A DNA stretch of 5,301 nucleotides from Ignavibacteria bacterium. GTDB lineage: Bacteria > Bacteroidota > Ignavibacteria > Kapaibacteriales > UBA4661. The position numbers and the translations under genes are program-made. Numbering within the stretch: the stretch's first letter is position 1; the number at the start of each line of letters is the position of its first letter. The DNA is taken from contig JAAFHM010000356.1 in assembly GCA_013298375.1 (NCBI GenBank), positions 1-5,301 of the forward strand, read 5' to 3'. The notes beneath the pieces are model-generated. The model did not search any database. It saw only the letters and a list, made by a program, of their open reading frames with translations, and was not told the DNA's origin. This document shows positions 1 through 5,301 of this stretch, one piece after another.

Positions 1-265
1 CTTGCAACTGCGCGTCGGGATGCACTCTGGAGCAGTCGTGGCGGGCGTGATCGGGCGCAAAAAATTTGCCTTCGATCTTTGGGGTGACACCGTGAATATC
101 GCCAGCCGCATGGAATCGCATGGAGAGCCGGATAAAGTCCACTGCTCGGAGGAAATGTACGAACTGCTCCGTGAGGATTTCCACTTGGAAAAGCGTGGCG
201 AAATAGCGGTCAAAGGGCGCGGAAGCATGATGACATATTTTTTATTGGCAAAAAAAGAGGGGTGA
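1..265 (+). CDS. Class III adenylate/guanylate cyclase, C-terminal end (5' partial)
   Basis: This is the last part of a class III nucleotide cyclase catalytic domain, which converts ATP (or GTP) to the cyclic nucleotide. The frame is open to the left edge, so the TTG at position 2 is probably an internal Leu codon and not a start. The visible motif LRVGMHSGAVVAGVIG is followed by FDLWGDTVNIASRMES, the family's signature. In the latter, Asn (codon 95-97) and Arg (codon 107-109) match the paired transition-state residues N-x3-R of class III cyclases. The Asp of FDLWG (codon 74-76) sits where adenylyl cyclases carry the adenine-selecting Asp and guanylyl cyclases usually carry Cys, so ATP is the inferred substrate. 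The metal-binding aspartates and the selectivity Lys would lie upstream of the window. The tail (SEEMYELLRE through VKGRGSMMTYFLL) is the usual end of the domain, with nothing fused after it. Any sensor or membrane domain would be N-terminal and is not visible. Confidence 0.93.
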   Translation, partial: LQLRVGMHSGAVVAGVIGRKKFAFDLWGDTVNIASRMESHGEPDKVHCSEEMYELLREDFHLEKRGEIAVKGRGSMMTYFLLAKKEG

Positions 266-363
266 CTTCCGAGAGAATCATCCCTTACATTTCATTCCTT
301 CCTTAACAATCTTGATTATCGACCAAACCGACCATTTTCCGTTACCACCACCCTATTTTCCCT

Positions 364-3300
364 ATGGCGACGTTCAAACTTCCCGCAGAAAGCGCGGCAT
401 ATTTTTACCAAGAAATTTCTGAAATTGTTCTTGACGAGCATTCTCTTCCAAGCGCACAAATACTGGCGCTGCGCGGTATTTTGAACGAAATTCTTCGCGC
501 CATTACCGCCGATGAGCCGCAGCTTTTTACCGATTTGTATTCACGCCTTCTCTTCATTGCCGATAAATACGCGCTTTCGTCATACATCGTCCGCGAACTT
601 CACGCTTTTCGCCGCATTGCCACTCGTGCCGGACGAAAAAATGTCAAGATTGCCCAAGCAACCACCCATAGTTCAGCGCGAGCAATGGCGCTTCTCGTCT
701 TTTCTTTTTCCCAAGAACGTGCGCCGGAGCCGCTTCGGACGCTCCTTCTGGCAGCAACGCCCTTCACGAAAGAAGCCGCGACAACCAAAACGATTGTACC
801 GCTTTTGCGGATGACCGTTCAAGGGTTTGGACTCGTGGAAAACAAGCAGGGACGGGCCTTTGTGGATATCGAAGGCTTAACGCACGACGGCGAGATGCTG
901 CTGGTGCGCCTTTGGGAGCCTTGGCACGACTTGGAGCAGCTTGGATGGGACTTTTGTACGCTGCACATTGTCCACGTGCGCTTTGTGGGAACGCAGCCCG
1001 TTTTGACGCAAGAAGCCGCACAAAGCGCTCTGCAAGGTAATTTGCAGAATGATTCACAACGTCATTCGCAAGAAAAAGCCTCGCAACCCGAAGAAATCAG
1101 CCTTTACGAGACTACGCCTGAGTCCATTGTCATTTTGGAGCCGGATTATTTGCTTGATGCCACCGATTTGGCGGAATGTGTTCAACGTGCGCTGCCATCC
1201 GGCGGAAACCCGCGTGTTTCCTTGTTGAAAAAATTTATGCCGACGGAAGTAAAAATGTCGCTTGTGAGTGGAAGTATCGCAAACCACTGTTTTGATGCAC
1301 TTTTGGGCAACCCCGACGCAGAATTTGATGCCGTATTTCAAGAAGCAACACTCCAAAAGCCGCTTCAAATCATCGCTCTGCAAAATGAAAATCCACAAGC
1401 ACTCAGTTTGCTGCGAATGCAAGCCTCGACGGTGTTTGAGAATATTCGCACGCTGCTCAGTACCTTGGCATGGGACAAAGCCAGTATTGAAGCCAGTTTT
1501 ATGTCGCCAATGTATGGTTTGCAAGGGCGATTGGATTTGATGGTGGAATATGCCGACGACCCGCGCCGTAAGACGATTGTGGAACTCAAAAGCGGCTCTG
1601 CGCCCGCGAACGCTACATGGGAGAATCACGCCGCGCAAGTAACCGCCTATAACACGCTCTTGGATTCCTGCTTCCGCGAGCGCTCCGGCGATAGCTGTAT
1701 CTTCTACGCACGAGATATTGTGCGCCCTCTGAGGAATATCGTCAATGACCGCCATGCTAAACAACTTCTTTTGGCGCTCCGCAATCGCATCATTGCGCAA
1801 GAACATTCGTTGGCGCTGCGGCAACCGCGCACATTGAACGATATTCATCCCGAACATTTTGGCTTGACACCGACCTTTGTGGCGCAGGATGTTCAGCGTT
1901 TTGCGCTGACCTTTGCGCAGGCATCCACGCTGGAACGCAAGTATTTTCGGGTATTTTCGGCATTTGTGAGTCGTGAAAATTGGTCGGCGCGGCTTGGAAG
2001 CGAGCGCGGCGAAGGTTTTTCGGGGCTTTGGCGAAAAAGTATCGCCGAAAAAGCCGAGGAATACAGCATTTTAGCGCATTTGGCGTTGGACGACGAAGAA
2101 AGTGATTTTAGCAAATTGCATCTGCATTTCCGCAGAACCCAGCAAACATCAGCGTTGACGAACTTTCGCGTGGGCGATATTGTCATTTTGTATCCGCTTC
2201 CGCCCGACGACATTGATGAACGCTCGTTTTTGCGTGGCGCGATGCTCAAGGGCTATATCAAGCGCATATCCCGCGAATCGGTCGTCGTGAGCTTGCGCAA
2301 TAAGCAAATGATGGCAAACGGTGACACGGAAAATCTCTTCCGAAGCGAGGTTTTATGGGCATTAGAGCCGGATTTTTTTGGAACGGAATTTAAATCGCAA
2401 TATGAATCGCTGTTTGAATTTCTCAAATCATCGGAACGCAAGCGAAGACTGCTCTTAGGGCTGGAAAAACCCGAATGCAACGAGGAAATACGCCAACGTG
2501 TAAAAGATACACTATACCCAGACCTCACGCCGGAGCAGCATGAGCGCCTTGCTTCTGCTATGAGCGCGGAGGATTATTTTTTGCTGCAAGGACCTCCCGG
2601 CACTGGTAAAACCTCGCGTATGCTCAAGTCAATGGCGGTGCATCTCCACCATCATACCCGCGAGAATGTTCTTTTTCTGGCATTCACCAATCGCGCTGTG
2701 GATGAAATCTGCGAAGCGCTAAAATCTGCCAACCTTGATTTTATAAGGCTTGGCGTAAAAGATTCGACCGCGCATCCCGACCGTGTACTTTACACACTAA
2801 CCGAAGGTAAACCGATTGAAGCAACACAAGAGCTTCTCAGCCGCACACGCATTATTGTTTCGACCATTTCATCCCTGCTGAAAAACCAAGAAATTTTGGC
2901 GATAAAACATTTCGATACGCTTATTTTGGATGAAGCCTCCCAAGTGGTGGAGCCGCAAATTATCGGGCTTTTAGCACGGTTCAGGCGATTTATCTTGATT
3001 GGCGATGAGAAGCAACTTCCGGCAGTCGTCGTGCAGCCTGAACGCGGCGCTTTTGTGAAAGACGAGGAGATGAATAGTGCAGGCTTTGTGGATTTGCGGG
3101 TCTCCGTTTTTGAGCGCCTTGTACTGCGCTGTAAGGCACAAGGCTGGGAATCGGCATTCGGAATGATTTCCCGTCAAGGCAGGATGCACAAGGACGTGTC
3201 GGCGTTTCCCAACCTTGCATTTTACGGTGGCGCGTTGGAGCCAATCGCCGAGCGTCAGACCCGCGCGATAGCGCCGTTTGCCTTCGAGAACATTTTTCCC

Positions 3301-3816
3301 AAACTTCTTTGTGTAAAAAATACACTCAAAGAAAAACGTGTCGTCTTTTGGAACTCTCCCGCCGAAGCGCAAACCAAAGTTCACGACGAGGAGGCGCACC
3401 GTGCGGCGCTGCTTGCCATCACGTTCCGTCAGGAATTGGGGGAAGAGTTTCATGCCGGAAGCATCGGCATTATTACGCCGTTTCGGGCGCAGATTGCCGC
3501 CATTTATCGCTATCTGCCCCACGAACTGCACAGCAGCATCACAGTTGATACCGTCGAGCGGTATCAAGGCAGCGAGCGCGATACGATTATTCTGTCCTTT
3601 GCCGTCAATTTCCCGCCGCAAGTGCGCTCCGTGCAGTCGCTCTCTGCCGATGGCACGGTTGACCGCAAACTCAACGTCGCACTAACACGGGCGCGGGAAC
3701 GGATGATTGTGCTGGGACGCGCCGATGTGCTGGCGGGAAGCCCGATTTTAAGCCGTTTTATCGGGTTTGTGAAAAAGGAAGGTGGTTTTGTGGAGGATGA
3801 TACGACTTTACCTTGA
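364..3816 (+). CDS. Dna2-like nuclease-helicase (PD-(D/E)XK nuclease fused to SF1B helicase)
   Basis: This 1150-residue protein joins a Dna2/Cas4-type nuclease to a superfamily 1B DNA helicase; the expected role is ATP-driven DNA unwinding and cleavage in replication or repair. Residues 1 to about 250 match no family I recognise: mostly helical to about 130, probably beta-rich at about 150-215, then a Gln/Ser-rich linker. The nuclease spans about 260-460: EPDYLLDATDLAEC (ending C272), VSGSIANHCFDALL (302-314), E376, SPMYGLQGRLDL with D391, VELK with E407 and K409, and Q425-x3-Y429. FRVGDIVILYPL (601-612) resembles the beta-barrel before the helicase core. Helicase motifs follow: Q725, Walker A GPPGTGKT (743-750), FTNRAVDE (774-781), DEAS (856-859), GDEKQLPA (880-887), RQGRMH (937-942), TPFRAQ (1038-1043), VERYQGSERD (1064-1073) and NVALTRARER (1104-1113). 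The start is firm: the upstream in-frame stop is at 313-315 and no ATG, GTG or TTG intervenes; no Shine-Dalgarno is seen. The C-terminal Fe-S cysteine triad of Dna2 is not visible. A phage-defence role is possible, but the neighbours give no support. Confidence 0.93.
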   Translation: MATFKLPAESAAYFYQEISEIVLDEHSLPSAQILALRGILNEILRAITADEPQLFTDLYSRLLFIADKYALSSYIVRELHAFRRIATRAGRKNVKIAQATTHSSARAMALLVFSFSQERAPEPLRTLLLAATPFTKEAATTKTIVPLLRMTVQGFGLVENKQGRAFVDIEGLTHDGEMLLVRLWEPWHDLEQLGWDFCTLHIVHVRFVGTQPVLTQEAAQSALQGNLQNDSQRHSQEKASQPEEISLYETTPESIVILEPDYLLDATDLAECVQRALPSGGNPRVSLLKKFMPTEVKMSLVSGSIANHCFDALLGNPDAEFDAVFQEATLQKPLQIIALQNENPQALSLLRMQASTVFENIRTLLSTLAWDKASIEASFMSPMYGLQGRLDLMVEYADDPRRKTIVELKSGSAPANATWENHAAQVTAYNTLLDSCFRERSGDSCIFYARDIVRPLRNIVNDRHAKQLLLALRNRIIAQEHSLALRQPRTLNDIHPEHFGLTPTFVAQDVQRFALTFAQASTLERKYFRVFSAFVSRENWSARLGSERGEGFSGLWRKSIAEKAEEYSILAHLALDDEESDFSKLHLHFRRTQQTSALTNFRVGDIVILYPLPPDDIDERSFLRGAMLKGYIKRISRESVVVSLRNKQMMANGDTENLFRSEVLWALEPDFFGTEFKSQYESLFEFLKSSERKRRLLLGLEKPECNEEIRQRVKDTLYPDLTPEQHERLASAMSAEDYFLLQGPPGTGKTSRMLKSMAVHLHHHTRENVLFLAFTNRAVDEICEALKSANLDFIRLGVKDSTAHPDRVLYTLTEGKPIEATQELLSRTRIIVSTISSLLKNQEILAIKHFDTLILDEASQVVEPQIIGLLARFRRFILIGDEKQLPAVVVQPERGAFVKDEEMNSAGFVDLRVSVFERLVLRCKAQGWESAFGMISRQGRMHKDVSAFPNLAFYGGALEPIAERQTRAIAPFAFENIFPKLLCVKNTLKEKRVVFWNSPAEAQTKVHDEEAHRAALLAITFRQELGEEFHAGSIGIITPFRAQIAAIYRYLPHELHSSITVDTVERYQGSERDTIILSFAVNFPPQVRSVQSLSADGTVDRKLNVALTRARERMIVLGRADVLAGSPILSRFIGFVKKEGGFVEDDTTLP

Positions 3817-3915
3817 CAATCCCTGTCGTCACGCGGTCTCTAGGGCAATTGCATGAAAATTTCAAACCCGCATCAAATCAGCATTCCACTATCATCAGTG
3901 TTTGTCGTTTAACGT

Positions 3916-3944
3916 GTAGAGACAAGGCAATGCCTTGTCTCTAC
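3916..3944. repeat. Perfect 14-bp-arm palindrome
   Basis: The left arm GTAGAGACAAGGCA (3916-3929) and right arm TGCCTTGTCTCTAC (3931-3944) are exact reverse complements around a single A. As RNA or single-stranded DNA this would fold into a hairpin of about 13 pairs with a three-base loop. From general knowledge, palindromes beginning GTAGAGAC and ending GTCTCTAC are recurrent intergenic repeats in several bacterial groups, including cyanobacteria and Bacteroidota relatives. It is therefore probably a dispersed repeat and not a gene-specific operator. It lies in the middle of the gap between the nuclease-helicase and the secreted-protein gene. Confidence 0.9.
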
Positions 3945-3959
3945 GGCATAGATTTTTTT
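3916..3959 (+). terminator. Possible intrinsic terminator after the nuclease-helicase gene
   Basis: The strong hairpin at 3916-3944 is followed by seven T residues at 3953-3959, 100 bp or more after the helicase stop codon. A classical terminator has its T-run directly at the base of the stem, but here eight bases (3945-3952) intervene, which weakens the case. No such T-run exists on the other side, so any terminator activity would act on + strand transcripts only. The hairpin is better explained as a dispersed repeat that could incidentally separate the two genes. Confidence 0.28.
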
Positions 3960-4072
3960 CATGCGATTGTCCTAACACGGTCTCCATTCTACGGTGTTTT
4001 TATGAAAAAAAATGGTAATTTTATCACTTCATTAACGCAATACGCTGACAAATCACTCCATCTCCAATCGTT

Positions 4073-5301
4073 ATGCTCTTTCTTTTCGTTTTCGCAAAAC
4101 GCCTGATTATTGCCTTGTGCTTAAGTGTCTCTGCATACTTGCCACTTGCAGCCCAGCATCATTCACCGATACATCTTTCACAATCGGTCGTCTCAAAATG
4201 TACCGACAAGATACAACGCCCCTCCCCGGTTTTTATCGAAAACAAAGGGCAGTGGGCTTCGGAAGTCCGCTATATGGCGCGGCTCGGTGGAATGAACGTT
4301 TGGCTTACCGACGGCGGTTTTGTCTATGATTTCCACCGCCAAAACGCGGATTCTTCCGTTTCAGGACACGTTGTTCGCATGAAATTTATCGGAGGCAAGG
4401 AATATAGCGGTAAACAGCATATTCCCTCGCTTGGCGAGAATAAGCAAAGTGCCTATTACAACTACTTCCTCGGCAATGACCGCTCGAAATGGGCATCGAA
4501 TGTACCGCTCTACGGCGCGGTGCACTTGGAAGAGGTATATCCGGGCATTGCAGCCCGCGCCTATTTTGAAGAAGGGCAAATGCGCTACGATATGATTGTC
4601 GCTCCGAATGCCGATGCAAGCCGCATTGCGCTTGAGTTTGACGGCGCAGACGGTGTGCACGTCAATAACGATGGCGATTTGGTCTTGCAAACAAGCGTCG
4701 GCGAAGTTGTACAGGGGAAATTATATGCCTATCAAATGCGAAATGGGCGACGAGAGCAGATTTCGTGCCGTTTTACAGAAAAACATCGGCAAGTTTCTTT
4801 CGCTCTCGGCAATTACGACTCCACACTGCCGCTTGTGATTGACCCGCTTGTGTGGGGAACGTATTTGGGTGCAACGGATTTTGAAACTCCTAAAGAATTT
4901 GTGCTTGATGCCAATAATAAGCCTGTCGTTTACGGAAGTTTATTCTCTGGCACCATTGGCTTCCCCACAACGTTGGGAGCGTATAACACAACGCTTTCCG
5001 GGGTCTTTATGTGCTTTATTTCTAAATTTGCTGCGAATGCTCAAACATTAGAATTTTCTACTTTTTTCGGCGGTACTGCTGGTGGAGCAACGTATAATCC
5101 TGGCTCTCCATACAATGGCATATCGGGGGGGCTTGCCCTTGATAATGCAGGAAATATCTACATTGTTGGGCACACCGACGATGCGACGACGTTTCCGTCA
5201 ATGAATGCGTATCAGGCAACCTATCAAGGCGGTGCGCAAGATGGCTTTGCTGCAAAACTCAATGCAAGCGGTTCAGCTCTTCTGTATTCAACATATATCG
5301 G
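4073..5301 (+). CDS. Secreted SBBP-repeat protein with FIENKGQW N-terminal module (3' partial)
   Basis: This frame is open from an ATG at 4073 to the right edge (409 codons plus two bases). It gives the first part of a large exported protein with no known enzymatic role. Residues 1-27 look like a signal peptide: KR at 9-10, a hydrophobic stretch at 11-25, and likely cleavage at LAA|Q after residue 27. FIENKGQW (54-61) opens a conserved module of about 200 residues (I recall it as DUF7948) found before SBBP repeats in Bacteroidota-type proteins; it ends with LPLVIDP, with D257 and P258. SBBP-like beta-propeller repeats follow: one from about WGTYLG (261-266), the next from about STFFGG (329-334) with GLALDNAGNIYIVGHT and GFAAKLNASGSALLYSTYI, reaching the edge. 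A type IX secretion C-terminal domain is expected but would lie beyond the window. The in-frame stop at 4046-4048 and the absence of other start codons fix the ATG. No Shine-Dalgarno is seen. A run of seven G (5125-5131) lies inside the second repeat. Confidence 0.9.
   Translation, partial: MLFLFVFAKRLIIALCLSVSAYLPLAAQHHSPIHLSQSVVSKCTDKIQRPSPVFIENKGQWASEVRYMARLGGMNVWLTDGGFVYDFHRQNADSSVSGHVVRMKFIGGKEYSGKQHIPSLGENKQSAYYNYFLGNDRSKWASNVPLYGAVHLEEVYPGIAARAYFEEGQMRYDMIVAPNADASRIALEFDGADGVHVNNDGDLVLQTSVGEVVQGKLYAYQMRNGRREQISCRFTEKHRQVSFALGNYDSTLPLVIDPLVWGTYLGATDFETPKEFVLDANNKPVVYGSLFSGTIGFPTTLGAYNTTLSGVFMCFISKFAANAQTLEFSTFFGGTAGGATYNPGSPYNGISGGLALDNAGNIYIVGHTDDATTFPSMNAYQATYQGGAQDGFAAKLNASGSALLYSTYI

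Larger units (their letters stand above)
3842..3973. repeat. Small inverted-repeat-bounded element (MITE-like or REP-like), non-coding
   Basis: The ends form a terminal inverted repeat. AGGGCAATTGCATGAAAA (3842-3859) is the reverse complement of TTTTCATGCGATTGTCCT (3956-3973) at 16 of 18 positions. Just outside lie ACGCGGTCTCT (3831-3841) and ACACGGTCTCC (3975-3985), which match directly at 9 of 11 positions and could be a decayed target-site duplication. The interior carries a perfect palindrome (3916-3944) and no convincing gene. The motif GTCTCTA(G/C)GGCA occurs at 3836-3847, overlapping the left end, and again at 3937-3948, so the unit may instead be a cluster of related short palindromic modules. 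Non-autonomous elements of this kind are moved by a transposase encoded elsewhere, but none is visible here. The repeats are seen directly; the mobile-element reading is inference. Confidence 0.5.

Noticed and set aside
266..363. Terminator or riboswitch in the gap after the cyclase gene
   Set aside because: The 98 bp are pyrimidine-rich with no strong hairpin followed by a T-run and no recognisable riboswitch core.
1054..1857. 267-codon open frame on the minus strand
   Set aside because: It lies wholly inside the nuclease-helicase gene, antisense to the conserved nuclease motifs. Its translation shows no recognisable domain, so it is a by-product of codon use on the coding strand.
2971..3621. 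216-codon open frame on the minus strand
   Set aside because: It is antisense to helicase motifs III to V, which explain the sequence fully; no domain is recognisable in it.
3813..3841. TTGACA at 3813-3818 as a promoter -35 box
   Set aside because: It overlaps the helicase stop codon, and no -10-like sequence lies 16-18 bp downstream.
3842..3973. CRISPR array or part of one
   Set aside because: There are only two inexact inverted copies and one palindrome, with no regularly spaced direct repeats and no cas genes nearby.
4016..4023. TAATTTTA as a Bacteroidota-type -7 promoter element (TAnnTTTG) for the secreted-protein gene
   Set aside because: The final G is missing and there is no convincing TTG-type -33 element at the right distance; AT-rich sequence makes such matches common.
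3813..4106. 97-codon open frame spanning the repeat-rich gap, including a possible 34-residue peptide from ATG 4002
   Set aside because: It overlaps both the helicase stop and the start of the secreted-protein gene, runs through the palindromic repeat, and its translation has no protein-like pattern.
4361..4690. 109-codon open frame on the minus strand
   Set aside because: It is antisense to the conserved module of the secreted protein, whose reading frame is well supported.

Overview
The window is 5.3 kb with three protein genes, all on the + strand, from a bacterium of moderate GC. The best clue to its identity is the last gene. It encodes a secreted protein with an FIENKGQW-type N-terminal module followed by SBBP-like propeller repeats, an architecture common in the Bacteroidota/Chlorobi/Ignavibacteria/Kapabacteria group. 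None of the visible starts has a Shine-Dalgarno sequence, which fits that group. Placement more precise than this superphylum is not supported by the sequence.

Layout: (1) 1-265, the C-terminal end of a class III nucleotide cyclase whose start lies off the left edge. (2) 266-363, a 98-bp pyrimidine-rich gap with no recognisable terminator or ribosome binding site. (3) 364-3816, a complete 1150-residue Dna2-like nuclease-helicase. It has an unassigned N-terminal region, a PD-(D/E)XK nuclease domain and a C-terminal superfamily 1B helicase with all main motifs. (4) 3817-4072, a 256-bp gap rich in repeats. It holds a perfect 14-bp-arm palindrome nested inside a diverged 18-bp inverted-repeat pair. 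The pair is flanked by an 11-bp imperfect direct repeat, so the whole resembles a small non-coding mobile or REP-like element. (5) 4073-5301, the N-terminal 409 residues of the secreted SBBP-repeat protein, which runs off the right edge.

The genes do not look like one pathway. The cyclase would make a second messenger, the nuclease-helicase would process DNA, and the last protein is exported to the envelope or outside. The gaps of 98 and 256 bp and the repeat element suggest separate transcription units. No defence, CRISPR or mobile-element genes are visible near the nuclease-helicase. The items most worth a second look are its apparently missing Fe-S cysteine set and altered first nuclease motif, its unassigned N-terminal domain, and the nested repeat between genes 2 and 3.
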